Origin: DASSUW01 sp963830725
Lineage (GTDB): Bacteria > Actinomycetota > Thermoleophilia > Solirubrobacterales > Solirubrobacteraceae
Assembly (NCBI GenBank): GCA_963830725.1
Contig: CAWHNO010000014.1
Span: 124,001 to 188,000, forward strand
Length of the DNA stretch: 64,000 nucleotides
Reading direction: 5' to 3'
How positions within the stretch are numbered: the stretch's first letter is position 1; the number at the start of each line of letters is the position of its first letter. Below, one piece after another: positions 17,060-26,033 of this stretch. Made by a program: the position numbers and the translations under genes. Under the pieces are notes generated by a model. That model saw nothing but the letters and a program-made list of their open reading frames with translations. It was not told where the DNA came from and made no database searches.

Positions 17060-17700
17060 GGTCGCTTGCCGGCGGCCATCAGCCCGAGGCTGAGGCGCTC
17101 GACCACCGGCTCGAGCTCGCGGATGTCGCCGGGTACACCCGTGCGGATCTGGCGCGAAGCGAGCTCGACGACGGCGCCGACGATCGCGAACGCGTCGTCG
17201 GGCGAGGCGAACCGCGGGGTGGCGCCGCGCTTGGCGTCCTCGTCGTTGAGCTCGACCAGGTACTGGGCGATCTCCTCGAGTGCGCGGTCGCGGCGCTCCA
17301 TGGCGCGCGGGCCGGCGCCGACGATCTCCACCAGCAGCGTCTGCGACTCGTCGGGGTAGTGCGCGAGCGTCCCGAGGAAGGCGCCGAGCGTGGTACGCAC
17401 GCGGGCCTCCGGATCGGCCGCGGTGTCGCGCGCCGCCGCGTCGCGCATCGCGTCGAGGACGATCTCGGTCGCGGCGTCGAACAGCGCGACGATGCAGTCC
17501 TCCTTGTTGGCGAAATGCTCGTAGAACGTCGCCTTCGACATCCCGGCCTCGCGGGCGATCGCCTCGGCCGTCGCCTCGGCATAGCCGACGCGGGCGAACA
17601 CGGCCGCCGCGGCGGCGAACAGCCGCCCGCGCTGCCGGGTCTGCCGCACCTCGAGCGGCGGGGCGTGGCGACCCCTCGGGACCGTGGCACGTTCCTGCAC
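17056..17700 (-). CDS. TetR-family transcriptional regulator
   Basis: 214 residues from GTG 17700. The N-terminal helix-turn-helix (RLFAAAAAVFARVGYAEATA then EAIAREAGMSKATFYEHF) is typical TetR, with a ligand-binding helical domain after it. GTG 17700 was chosen because TACCAT lies 7 nt upstream and an extension would overlap the divergent lipoprotein gene. It is the first gene of the TetR-UDG-MFS operon and probably represses its own promoter and the overlapping divergent one. Confidence 0.9.
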   Translation of the reverse strand: MQERATVPRGRHAPPLEVRQTRQRGRLFAAAAAVFARVGYAEATAEAIAREAGMSKATFYEHFANKEDCIVALFDAATEIVLDAMRDAAARDTAADPEARVRTTLGAFLGTLAHYPDESQTLLVEIVGAGPRAMERRDRALEEIAQYLVELNDEDAKRGATPRFASPDDAFAIVGAVVELASRQIRTGVPGDIRELEPVVERLSLGLMAAGKRP

Positions 17701-17738
17701 CGCTGCGATGGTAACCGCGCGACTAGGATCACAGCCCC
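17701..17738. promoter_or_regulatory. overlapping divergent leaderless promoters (tetR / lipoprotein)
   Basis: The minus-strand -10 TACCAT (17708-17713) is 7 nt from the TetR GTG. The plus-strand -10 TAGGAT (17724-17729) is 9 nt from the lipoprotein ATG. The whole intergenic space is 38 nt, so the -35 regions lie in the opposite gene's start region. A TetR dimer here would affect both genes. Confidence 0.55.
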
Positions 17739-18143
17739 ATGAAGCGCCTGCTCGCCCTCCTGCCCGTGCTCGTCCTCGCCGGCTGCGGCGCCTCCCAGGA
17801 GCCGTCGTCGGCCGAGCGCTTCCAGGGTGAGGAGCGCGCCGTCGCACTGAAGGTCGAGGCCCTCCAGGAGGCCGGCGAGCGCCGCCGGCCGGAGGAGATC
17901 TGCACCGACATCCTCGCCGGCGCGCTCGTCCAGCAACTGGAGGCCGCCGGCGCCGACTGCACGGACGAGATGAAGAAGGCGATCGAGGACGCCGACGACT
18001 TCGACCTCGAGGTCCGCAAGGTGACCGTCGACGGCTCGACCGCGACCGTGACGGTGCGCCGCGGCGACGACGGCCCGACCGAGACGATGGAGTTCACCAA
18101 GGAAGGTGGCCAGTGGCGGGCCACCTCCCTCAGCGGCGGCTAG
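17739..18143 (+). CDS. small lipoprotein
   Basis: 134 residues. A signal peptide MKRLLALLPVLVLAGCGASQ with lipobox LAGC predicts a lipid-anchored protein outside the membrane. The mature part is a helix then a beta-rich domain (KVTVDGSTATVTVRRGDD), with two Cys (EEICTDIL and GADCTDEM) that could form a disulfide. It resembles small NTF2-like actinobacterial lipoproteins; function unknown. It is divergent from tetR. Confidence 0.8.
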   Translation: MKRLLALLPVLVLAGCGASQEPSSAERFQGEERAVALKVEALQEAGERRRPEEICTDILAGALVQQLEAAGADCTDEMKKAIEDADDFDLEVRKVTVDGSTATVTVRRGDDGPTETMEFTKEGGQWRATSLSGG

Positions 18144-18242
18144 AGCGGCGATCAGCTCGGCGCCGCTGACCGACTCGGCCGCCGCGGCCGGCGGGGCTGC
18201 CAGCGCCAGCGACGCGAGCAGCGTCGCGACGAGCCGGATCAC
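18144..18242 (-). pseudogene. remnant of a secreted/membrane protein gene (signal peptide only)
   Basis: GTG 18242 overlaps the stop of the upstream membrane protein gene (GTGA). It opens a perfect signal peptide, IRLVATLLASLALAAPPAAA, then AESVSGAELIAAL, after which the frame runs antisense through the lipoprotein gene with no recognisable continuation. In comparable operons a DUF4129-type protein sits here. The body of the gene appears deleted. Confidence 0.55.
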
Positions 18243-19150
18243 GAGGACGTGGCGGGCTCCTCCGGCGGGCGGAAGCCGCCGCCCTGGCTCGGCGGAGGCG
18301 GCGCCTCGGGACGCTCGGGGGAGGTCTCGAACCGCGACGCGTCGGCGCCCACGCCCTGCGCCAGCAGCTGCAGGTCGAAGCCCTCGTTGCGCACGCGCAG
18401 GTCGTAGTAGATGACCGTGAGCACCGAGGCCCACAGCGGATAGGTCAGCACGTAGGTCAGCAGCGTGATGAACGTCGCCAGCACGGCGAACGCCACCTCG
18501 CTCAGCGTGTCGGTGACGCCCGCGACGATGCCGAGGACGGCGGTCAGCGCGAAGTTGATGACGAACGCGATCAGGAAGACGACGACCAGGGTCCCGAACA
18601 CGCGCCACCAGTTCCCGCGCGTGAGCCGCCACGATCGTCCGATCGCGGCGAACGGCCCGGTGCGCTCGAACGCGATCGCCGAGAACGTCATGCACAGCTT
18701 CACCGACAGCCAGATGCCGGGGATGACGAAGAGGATGAAGCCGGCGATCGCGATCACCACGATCACGACCCAGGCGATCACGAGCGGGATGAGACGGCTG
18801 GCCAGCAGGCCCAGCGAGTCGCCGGCGCCGGCGCGCTCGCCGAGGTACGCCGCGCTGATCGCCTTGAAGCAGGCGGCGACCGCGAGGGCGGCGCCGAGGC
18901 TCTGCAGTGCGACGCTCACGAGGTAGCCGGCGACTGCCGCGCTCGACTCGCTGGCGGGGGCGTTGACGTCGTACGCGGTGTCGTCGGTCGAGGCGGTGAT
19001 GATCGTGCCGAGGATCGTGAGCGGAACCACCACCACGAGCACGCACGCGACCAGCGTCCCGAAGCGGTGGCGGAAGAGCCGGATGCCGGCGTCGAGCATC
19101 TCCCCGACCGAGAGCGGGCGCAGCTGCGGCGTGAACGACGGCGCGGACAC
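18239..19150 (-). CDS. polytopic membrane protein (GDPD membrane-domain-like)
   Basis: 303 residues with about six membrane segments (for example TLVACVLVVVVPLTILGTII). The opening LRPLSVGEMLDAGIRLFRHR is typical of a broad actinobacterial family related to the membrane domain of glycerophosphodiesterases. SFSAIAFERTGPFAAIGRSW-like elements recur in that family. It ends in a Pro/Gly-rich cytosolic tail. An AAGGAGG ribosome-binding site precedes the start. No enzyme activity can be assigned. It is followed directly by the signal-peptide remnant. Confidence 0.75.
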   Translation of the reverse strand: MSAPSFTPQLRPLSVGEMLDAGIRLFRHRFGTLVACVLVVVVPLTILGTIITASTDDTAYDVNAPASESSAAVAGYLVSVALQSLGAALAVAACFKAISAAYLGERAGAGDSLGLLASRLIPLVIAWVVIVVIAIAGFILFVIPGIWLSVKLCMTFSAIAFERTGPFAAIGRSWRLTRGNWWRVFGTLVVVFLIAFVINFALTAVLGIVAGVTDTLSEVAFAVLATFITLLTYVLTYPLWASVLTVIYYDLRVRNEGFDLQLLAQGVGADASRFETSPERPEAPPPPSQGGGFRPPEEPATSS

Positions 19151-19241
19151 GGGTTCCTCCTTGGAAGGGGCGGCGGCAGCCTAGTACCCGCGGATGGCGC
19201 ACCCGAACCCGAGCGCGCAGGAACGTTCAGTGTTCGACGGC

Positions 19242-20228
19242 TCAGCCCAGCGCGCGGCCGTACTGGCGCTCGTAATACGCGCGGTAGTCGCCGGAGCGGA
19301 TCGGCTCCCACCAGGCGCGATTCTCGCGGTACCAGGAGACGGTGCGCTCGAGCCCGTCGGCGAAGCGGACCTGCGCCTCCCAGCCGAGCGCGCGGGCCTT
19401 CTCGGAGCCGAGCGAGTAGCGCCGGTCGTGGCCGGGGCGGTCGGTGACGTACTCGATCAGCGACTCGTCGGCCCCGGTGTACTCGATGATGCGCTTGACG
19501 ACCTCGAGGTTCGGCGCCTCGTCCGGGCCCCCGACGTTGTAGACCTCGCCCGGCTCGCCGCGCTCGAGCACCGTGCCGATCCCGCGCGCGAAGTCCTCGA
19601 CGTAGATCCAGTTGCGCACCTGCATGCCGTCGCCGTAGACGGGCAGCTTGTCGCCGTGCATGGCGTTGAGGACCATCAGCGGGATCAGCTTCTCGGGGTA
19701 CTGGTACGGCCCGTAGTTGTTGGAGCCGCGGCAGATCAGGGCTTCGAGCCCATAGGTGTGGTGGTAGGAGGCGACGAGCAGGTCGGCGCCCGCCTTGGTG
19801 GCCGAGTAGGGCGACGAGGGCTGGAGCGGGGACTGCTCGGTGAACGAGCCCTCCTCGATCGACCCGTAGACCTCGTCGGTCGAGACCTGGACGTAGCGGA
19901 TCCCGCGCTCGCGGGCGGCCTCGAGCAGCGTGTAGGTGCCCTGCGCGTGGGTGGTCACGAACGCGTCCGGCTCGCTGATCGAGCGGTCCACGTGCGTCTC
20001 GGCGGCGAAGTTGACGATCGCGTCGGCGTCCTCGATCGCCTCCGCGACGGCGCTCGGATCCTCGATGCCGCCGACGATCAGGCGGACGTCGAGCCCTTCG
20101 AGGTTCTCGCGCCGGCCGGCGTACGTGAGCTTGTCGAGCACCGTGATCTCGTCGCCGTGCTCGGCGAGGCGCTCGCGGACGAAGTTGGAGCCGATGAAGC
20201 CGGCTCCGCCGCAGACCAGCAGTCTCAT
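19242..20228 (-). CDS. rmlB: dTDP-glucose 4,6-dehydratase
   Basis: 328 residues, an extended SDR. It converts dTDP-glucose to dTDP-4-keto-6-deoxyglucose, step 2 of dTDP-rhamnose synthesis. Visible are the Rossmann GGAGFIGSNF at residues 7-16, the catalytic STDEVYGS and YSATK (Tyr-x-x-x-Lys), and NNYGPYQYPEKLIPLMVLNA. ATG 20228 overlaps the rmlD stop (ATGA). It is the last gene of PucR-rmlD-rmlB. Confidence 0.96.
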   Translation of the reverse strand: MRLLVCGGAGFIGSNFVRERLAEHGDEITVLDKLTYAGRRENLEGLDVRLIVGGIEDPSAVAEAIEDADAIVNFAAETHVDRSISEPDAFVTTHAQGTYTLLEAARERGIRYVQVSTDEVYGSIEEGSFTEQSPLQPSSPYSATKAGADLLVASYHHTYGLEALICRGSNNYGPYQYPEKLIPLMVLNAMHGDKLPVYGDGMQVRNWIYVEDFARGIGTVLERGEPGEVYNVGGPDEAPNLEVVKRIIEYTGADESLIEYVTDRPGHDRRYSLGSEKARALGWEAQVRFADGLERTVSWYRENRAWWEPIRSGDYRAYYERQYGRALG

Positions 20229-21067
20229 GCAGTGACCTCCAGGCGGGAGAGATGGGCGCGCAGTCCCTCGCGCCATGGGGGCAGGACGGGCGCGTCGCCG
20301 CGGGTCGAGGCGAGCGCCGAGAAGGCGGGGCGGGGGGCGGGCCGGCCGAGGTCGGCGGTGCTCTGCGGCCTGACGCGGCAGTCGATGCCGGTCTCCTCGA
20401 ACGTCGCCACGGCGAGGTCGCGCCACGAGCAGCGGCCGCCGCCGGCGACGTGCAGCACGCCGGTCAGCCCGTGCTCGGCGATCTGCACCAGCGCGGGCGC
20501 GAGGTGGCCGGTATAGGTCGGGCAGCCGACCTGGTCGTCGACGACCGCGACCTCGTCGCGCTCGGCGCCGAGCTTGCGCATCGTGTCGACGAAGTTGCGG
20601 CCGTGCGGTCCGAACAGCCACGACGAGCGCACGATCGCGGCACGACCGCCGGCCGCGTCGACGGCGAGCTCGCTCGCGAGCTTGGAACGCCCGTAGGCCG
20701 AGCGCGGGAACAGCGGATCGTCCTCCTCGTACGGATCCGGCCCGTTGCCGTCGAACACGTAGTCGGTCGAGACGTGCACGACGAGTGCGCCGGCCTCGGC
20801 GGCCGCGGCCGCCACGTGGCCGGCGCCGGCGCCGTTCACGGCGGTCGCCGCCGCCTCGTCGGCCTCGGCGCCGTCGACGTCGGTCCAGGCGGCGCAGTTG
20901 ATCACCGCGTCCGGGCGGGCGGCCTGGATGGCGGCCCGCACGGCATCGGCGTCGGTGATGTCGAGGTCGGCCCGGGCAAGGGCGGCGACCTCGTGGCCGG
21001 CATCGCCCGCCGCGGCCACGACATCGCGGCCCAGCATGCCCGCGGCCCCCGTCACGAGGAGGCGCAT
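20225..21067 (-). CDS. rmlD: dTDP-4-dehydrorhamnose reductase
   Basis: 280 residues. NADPH-dependent last step of dTDP-rhamnose synthesis. GAAGMLGRDV at the N-terminus, NCAAWTDVDGAEADEAAA, STDYVFDGN and the catalytic YGRSKLASE are all present. It is fused by ATGA overlap to rmlB. It lies 30 nt after the PucR-type gene. No rmlC (epimerase) is visible in the window, so that step must be encoded elsewhere. Confidence 0.95.
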   Translation of the reverse strand: MRLLVTGAAGMLGRDVVAAAGDAGHEVAALARADLDITDADAVRAAIQAARPDAVINCAAWTDVDGAEADEAAATAVNGAGAGHVAAAAAEAGALVVHVSTDYVFDGNGPDPYEEDDPLFPRSAYGRSKLASELAVDAAGGRAAIVRSSWLFGPHGRNFVDTMRKLGAERDEVAVVDDQVGCPTYTGHLAPALVQIAEHGLTGVLHVAGGGRCSWRDLAVATFEETGIDCRVRPQSTADLGRPAPRPAFSALASTRGDAPVLPPWREGLRAHLSRLEVTA

Positions 21068-21097
21068 GCCTGAAATGAATAGCGCACGGCGCGCGGC

Positions 21098-22486
21098 TCA
21101 ACCCACCCGAAGGGCCAGAGACAGCTCGAAGCGCGCCTCCGGGTCCTCGAGCCGGGTACCGAACAGCTCGCGCAGCTGCCGCAGCCGGTAGCGGACCGTC
21201 TGCGGGTGCACGCCGAGCTCGGCGGCGACGGCCTGCACCTGGCCCGGGCGGTCGAGCCAGGCGCGCAGCGTCTCGGTCAGGCGCGCGCGGGGGCCGTCGG
21301 CGAGCTGGGCGAGCGGCGCGAGCCGGGAGGCGGCGAGGTCGGCGGCGAGGCCGCGGTCGGCGGCGAGCAGCAGCGTGGCGAGGTGCTCCTCGGCGACCAC
21401 GAGCGGGCCGTCGACGCCACCGCCCGCGGCGAGCCGGTAGGCCGCGGCCGCGCGGCGCAGGCTGGCGGAGGCCGCGTGCCACGGCACGGTGGGACCGATG
21501 GCCACCGGCGGCGGCGCGCCGGAGGGGTCGCCGGACCGGGCGTCGCCGTCGCCGCGCGCCGCGCGACCGCTGCGCGAGCTGTCGTCGCCGCGGCGCGAGC
21601 CGTCGCCGCCGCCGCGCGCCGCGGCCCGCACGCGCGATCCGTCGCTCTCGTCGCCGATCGCCGCCACGAGCTGGCGCCGTCGTCCGGGCGCGTCGGGGTC
21701 CGGCACGAAGACGCAGGCCAGCCCGCCCGCGGCGCCGCCGATCGCGTCGCCGCCCAGCCGTCGCGCCAGCCGCGTCGCGATCGCCTCGACGATCTCCTCG
21801 CCCGGCACCGGCTCGCCGCCGCCCGGCGGCGCCCCGCTCGCCTCGGCACCGGCCGCCGTCTCCGCGGCAGCGGCCACGAGCACGGCGAGCTCGCGCGGCA
21901 GCGGCCAGGCCGCGGCCTGGGCGGCGGTCCGGATCGCCTCCTGCGAGGCCGGCGGATCCTGCGCGAGCAGGCGGATCAGCCGCCGCCGGCGGCGCTGGCT
22001 CTCGCCGGCCGCCGCGGACTGCTCCTCGGCGTAGCCGTCGGCCGACTCGGCCGAGATCTCGTCGATGTAGGCGAAGATCGCCTCGCCGAGCGAGTAGATC
22101 GTCTCGGGCGGGAGGCGACCCGTCGTGCCGGCGTCGACGAAGCGCCGCCAGGCCAGCCGCGCGCCGACTCGGTAGGCGGCCAGGAGGGCGTCGAGGCTGC
22201 GCCCGGCGTGGAACTCGCCGCGCCCGAGGTTGACGTAGGTGTCGCGCGCGCGCGTGACGTCGGCGGACGGGTCGGCGACCATGTCGACGAAGCGGTTGAG
22301 CGCGACCTCGACGCCCATCCGCACGAGCTGGCCGAACGTCCCCTCCATCGCCCGCGCGTAGTCGGGCACCTCGAGCGAGATGGCCGCGATCATCTCGTCG
22401 GCCAGGCCCGGGAGCGCGGGGCGCAGCACGTCCGCGGCCTCGGGCGGGACCGCGGCGAACGTCGTGCGGGAGGCCGGCGTCGCCAT
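21098..22486 (-). CDS. PucR-type helix-turn-helix regulator
   Basis: 462 residues. The N-terminal region (EVPDYARAMEGTFGQLVRMG) is an RsbT co-antagonist/GGDEF-like sensor part. The C-terminus carries the PucR HTH: AVAAELGVHPQTVRYRLRQL followed by RELFGTRL. A low-complexity Arg/Gly/Ser/Asp insert (~residues 285-330, RSGRAARGDGDARSGD) looks recent. TAGCCT lies 8 nt upstream of ATG 22486. It precedes rmlD by 30 nt and may govern the rml genes or just share transcription. Confidence 0.85.
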   Translation of the reverse strand: MATPASRTTFAAVPPEAADVLRPALPGLADEMIAAISLEVPDYARAMEGTFGQLVRMGVEVALNRFVDMVADPSADVTRARDTYVNLGRGEFHAGRSLDALLAAYRVGARLAWRRFVDAGTTGRLPPETIYSLGEAIFAYIDEISAESADGYAEEQSAAAGESQRRRRRLIRLLAQDPPASQEAIRTAAQAAAWPLPRELAVLVAAAAETAAGAEASGAPPGGGEPVPGEEIVEAIATRLARRLGGDAIGGAAGGLACVFVPDPDAPGRRRQLVAAIGDESDGSRVRAAARGGGDGSRRGDDSSRSGRAARGDGDARSGDPSGAPPPVAIGPTVPWHAASASLRRAAAAYRLAAGGGVDGPLVVAEEHLATLLLAADRGLAADLAASRLAPLAQLADGPRARLTETLRAWLDRPGQVQAVAAELGVHPQTVRYRLRQLRELFGTRLEDPEARFELSLALRVG

Positions 22487-22570
22487 TTATCACGAGGCTA
22501 CAGCAAACACGGTGTGAATCTGGCGGTTGAAGCGATGCGGCCGCCGATCGCTGCGGGTAGGACTCAAGGT

Positions 22571-23452
22571 ATGTCCGCCATGCACCGCTGGCTCAACCTC
22601 GCGGGCGTTCTGCTCCCGTTCGTCGGCTTCGTCCTCGCCGTCGTGCTGCTCTGGCAGACGCTCGTCGACTGGAGCGACCTGGCGGTGATGCTGATCATGT
22701 ACGTGATCAGCGGCTACGGGGTCACGCTGGGGTTCCACCGGCTGCTCACGCACCGCTCGTTCCAGACCTTCAAGCCGGTCGAGTACACGCTCGCGATCCT
22801 CGGCTCGCTGGCCGTGCAGGGGCCCGTGATGTCGTGGGTGGCCGACCACCGCAAGCACCACGCGCACACCGACCAGGAGGGCGACCCGCACTCGCCGCAC
22901 GGTCACGGCGGCGGTGTCAAGGGCGCGATCGCCGGCCTCTGGTACGCGCACATGGGCTGGCTGTTCGAGGCCTCGGGCACGTCCGAGCACTCGCGCTACG
23001 CGCGCGACCTCTACGAGGACCGCGGCATGCGGGTCATCCACCACACCTTCGGACTGTGGGTGTTCGTCGGCCTGCTGATGCCGTTCGGGCTCGGCTACCT
23101 GATCGACGGCACGCTCGCCGGCGCCCTGACCGCCGCGCTGTGGGGCGGCCCGGTGCGGATCTTCGCCCTCCATCACGTGACGTGGTCGATCAACTCGGTC
23201 TGCCACTTCTTCGGGACGCGTCGCTTCGCGGTCGAGGATCGCTCCACCAACGTGTTCTGGCTCGCCCCGTTCTCGTTCGGCGAGAGCTGGCACCACAACC
23301 ACCACGCCTTCCCGCGCTCCGCCGTCCACGGGCTGCGCTGGTGGGAGATCGACCCGACGGCCTGGCTGATCCGCGCCATGCGCAGCGTCCGCCTGGCCTG
23401 GAACGTGGTCGAGATCACCCCCGAGCGCCAGCAGCAGAAGCTCGCGCACTAA
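22571..23452 (+). CDS. acyl-CoA (fatty acid) desaturase
   Basis: 293 residues, membrane di-iron desaturase introducing a double bond into acyl chains. Three histidine boxes: HRLLTH, HRKHHAHTD and HHNHHA. Hydrophobic segments flank them. ATG 22571 is preceded by TAGGAC 7 nt upstream. The long upstream open frame is antisense to the PucR gene. A double hairpin follows the stop. Confidence 0.94.
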   Translation: MSAMHRWLNLAGVLLPFVGFVLAVVLLWQTLVDWSDLAVMLIMYVISGYGVTLGFHRLLTHRSFQTFKPVEYTLAILGSLAVQGPVMSWVADHRKHHAHTDQEGDPHSPHGHGGGVKGAIAGLWYAHMGWLFEASGTSEHSRYARDLYEDRGMRVIHHTFGLWVFVGLLMPFGLGYLIDGTLAGALTAALWGGPVRIFALHHVTWSINSVCHFFGTRRFAVEDRSTNVFWLAPFSFGESWHHNHHAFPRSAVHGLRWWEIDPTAWLIRAMRSVRLAWNVVEITPERQQQKLAH

Positions 23453-23486
23453 GGGGGTCTGACCCCCTTAGTACGGGTAGCCGTAC
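23449..23486. terminator. double-hairpin terminator after the desaturase
   Basis: A perfect 11-bp stem CTAAGGGGGTC-T-GACCCCCTTAG (23449-23471) overlaps the stop codon, and is followed by GTACGG-GTAG-CCGTAC (23471-23486). There is no T-run, but the stem is strong. Confidence 0.65.
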
Positions 23487-23528
23487 CAAACGGGCATAAA
23501 CGTGCAGGTTCGTGCTATAACCCGCACG

Positions 23529-24282
23529 ATGCTGACCGCCGAGCGCCGACGGGAGATCCTCAGCCGCCTGGAGAGGGACGGGAAGGTCGTGGCGTCTGAG
23601 CTGGTCGTCGCGCTCGGCGTGTCGGAGGACACGGTGCGGCGCGACCTGCGCCGAGCTGGCCGCCGGCGGGCACGTGCAGCGCGTGCACGGCGGCGCGCTT
23701 CCCCCGCCGCCGGACGCCGCCGTGAGCTTTGCCCAGCGGCTGCGGGTCGCGCCCGAGGCGAAGGCGCATCTCGCCGAGGCCGCGCTGCCGCTGCTCGAGG
23801 GCGCGAATGTGCTGCTGCTCGACGGCGGGACGACGGCGCTCGAGCTCGCGCGCCGGCTCCCGCCCGAGCGCGACTGCACCGTGCTCACCAACGCGCCCCC
23901 CGTCGCCGAGGCACTCGCGGAGCACCCGCGCGCAGAGGTCGTGCTGCTCGGCGGGCGGCTGCTCAAGGACTCGCACGTGACGGTCGGCGCCGCGACGGTC
24001 GACGCGCTGCGCCAGGTCCGCGCCGACGCCTGCGTGCTCGGCATCTGCAGCCTGCACCCGGAGCTCGGCGTCACCGCCACCGACCACGACGAGGCGCACG
24101 TCAAGCGGGCGATGGTCGACGCCTCGGCCGAGGTGATCGCCCTGGCGACGGCCGACAAGCTGCACACCGCCGGTCCCTGGCTGGTCACACCGCTGGCCGG
24201 CATCACGCACCTGGTGACCGACGCCGGCGAGGAGCTGACCGCCGACTACGCGGCCGCCGGCGTCAGCGTGGTACGGGCATGA
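23529..24282 (+). CDS. DeoR-family sugar-operon regulator (one frameshift)
   Basis: About 250 residues. The N-terminal DeoR HTH is LTAERRREILSRLERDGKVV then SELVVALGVSEDTVRRDLR. The sensor domain continues in another frame (HVQRVHGGALPPPPDAAVSF, LLLDGGTTALELARRLP). One extra C near 23653 explains the shift (cgc c gag ctg). Such regulators bind a sugar phosphate. TATAAC ends exactly 7 nt before ATG 23529, a likely leaderless start. The stop overlaps the MFS ATG (ATGA). Confidence 0.85.
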
Positions 24283-25434
24283 CGCCGCGGGTGGCGACCT
24301 TCGGCGTCTTCTTCGTCAACGGCGCGGTGATCGGGACCTGGGTCGGTCACATCGCCGTGGGTCCAGGATCGCTTCGACTTCTCCAAGAGCACGCTCGGCC
24401 TGGTGATCCTGGCGATGGCGATCGGGGTCATCCTCGCCCTGCCGCTCATGGGCCAGGCGATCGTGCGGCTCGGCAGCGTGCGCGCCACGCGGCTGGCCGG
24501 CGTGACGTGCGTGCTCGTGCTTCCGCTCCCGCTGCTGGCCCCGGAGCCGTGGCTGCTGCCGCTCGCGCTGATCGTGCTCGGCGCGTCGAGCGGCGCGATG
24601 GACGTCTCGATGAACGCCCACGGCGTGGCGGTCGAGCGAATCCTGCAGCGGCCGATCATGTCCTCGCTGCACGCCGGCTGGAGCTTCGGCGGACTCGCCG
24701 GCGCGGCGCTCGTGGCCGCCGCCGGCGGCGCCGGGGTCGACCCGCGCGTCGAGACGCTGATCGCCACCGGCCTGTTCCTGCTCCTGCTGGTCGCCTGCCT
24801 GCGGCGGCTCGGCGAGGGCTCGGCGACCGCCGAGGCCCCGGCCGGCTTCGTCCGCCCCACCCGTGGCGTCGCCGTCCTCGCCCTGCTGTGCCTGATCATC
24901 ATGGTCACCGAGGGCGCGATGGCCGACTGGGGCGGCATCTACCTCACGCGCGACCTCGGGACCTCCACCGCTGTCGCCGCGCTCGCCTTCGCGGCCTTCT
25001 CGGGCGGGATGACCGCGGGCCGCGTGTTCGGCGACTGGCTCAACCACCGGCTCGGAGCCGCGACGCTGATGCAGGGCGGCAGCGCCCTCGCCGGCGTGGC
25101 GCTCGGCGGCATGCTGCTGCTCGGCGCGCCCGCGCTCGCCATCGCGGGCTTCTTCCTCGTCGGGATCGGCGTCGCGAACGGCGTCCCGCTCGTGTTCAGC
25201 GCCGCCGGCCACGCGGCCGGGGAGTCGGGCCCGAACATCGCCGCCGTCAGCTCGATGGGCTCGATCGGCTTCCTCGCCGGCCCGCCCTTCATCGGCTTCC
25301 TCGCCGATGCCACCTCGCTGCCGCTCGCGCTCTCGACGCTCTGCCTCGGCCTGGCCTTCGTGACCGTCACCGGGCGGCGGATCGGAGCGGGCGCCGTCGG
25401 GCCGGGCGTGCCGGCGTTCGAGGCGGCGCGATGA
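24279..25434 (+). CDS. MFS transporter, sugar-type (one frameshift)
   Basis: About 385 residues with twelve hydrophobic segments. It starts TPRVATFGVFFVNGAVIGTW. An extra base near 24353 puts the rest (WVQDRFDFSKSTLGLVILAM) in another frame. The family resembles FucP/YbjJ-like MFS proteins; the substrate is probably a sugar given the DeoR regulator and HAD phosphatase. ATGA overlaps occur at both ends, so the three genes are one operon. Confidence 0.85.
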
Positions 25435-26033
25435 GATACGTCCTGTCCGACCTCGACGGCGTGCTGGTCGACTCGGGCGCCGAGGTCGAGCGCATCTGGC
25501 GCGAGTGGGCGGCCGAGCGCGGGATCGACCCCGACCTCGTCGCCCGCGAGAGCCACGGCGTTCCCGCGCAGGGCGTGCTCGCGCGCGTGGCCCCGGAGCT
25601 GAACACGCCGGAGGAGATCGACCGGATCGAGCGCCGCCACGCAAAGACGGGGGGACGCGCGCTGCCGGGCGCGGCGGAGCTGCTGGCCGACGCTCACGCC
25701 GTCGTCACCTCGTGCAGCCCCGCGCTGGCGGCCGCGCGCTTCGAGGCCGCCGGCCTGCAGGCGCCCGCCGTGCTGATCACCTCGGACCGCACGCCGCGCG
25801 GCAAGCCCCACCCGGACCCGTACCTCGCGGCGGCCGCCGCCCTGGGCGCCGACCCCGCGGACTGCGTCGTCATCGAGGACGCGCCGGCCGGCATCGCCGC
25901 CGGGCGGGCGGCGGGGATGACCGTCTGGGCGGTCGCCACGACGCACCGGCCGGACGAGCTGGCCGGCGCGGACCGCGTCGTGGCGGACCTCGACGAGGTG
26001 CGTCAGCGGTTGAGCTCGTCGACCGCGCCGTAG
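25431..26033 (+). CDS. HAD-family sugar phosphatase / beta-phosphoglucomutase-like
   Basis: 200 residues. HAD motif I is LSDLDGVLVDSGAEVE (DxD nucleophile region), motif II is TSCSPALA, motif III is RGKPHPDPYLAAA and motif IV is VVIEDAPAGIAAGRAAG. The cap domain lies between motifs I and II. It likely dephosphorylates a sugar phosphate taken up via the coupled MFS protein. It overlaps the convergent phosphodiesterase gene by about 30 nt. Confidence 0.9.
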   Translation: MRYVLSDLDGVLVDSGAEVERIWREWAAERGIDPDLVARESHGVPAQGVLARVAPELNTPEEIDRIERRHAKTGGRALPGAAELLADAHAVVTSCSPALAAARFEAAGLQAPAVLITSDRTPRGKPHPDPYLAAAAALGADPADCVVIEDAPAGIAAGRAAGMTVWAVATTHRPDELAGADRVVADLDEVRQRLSSSTAP

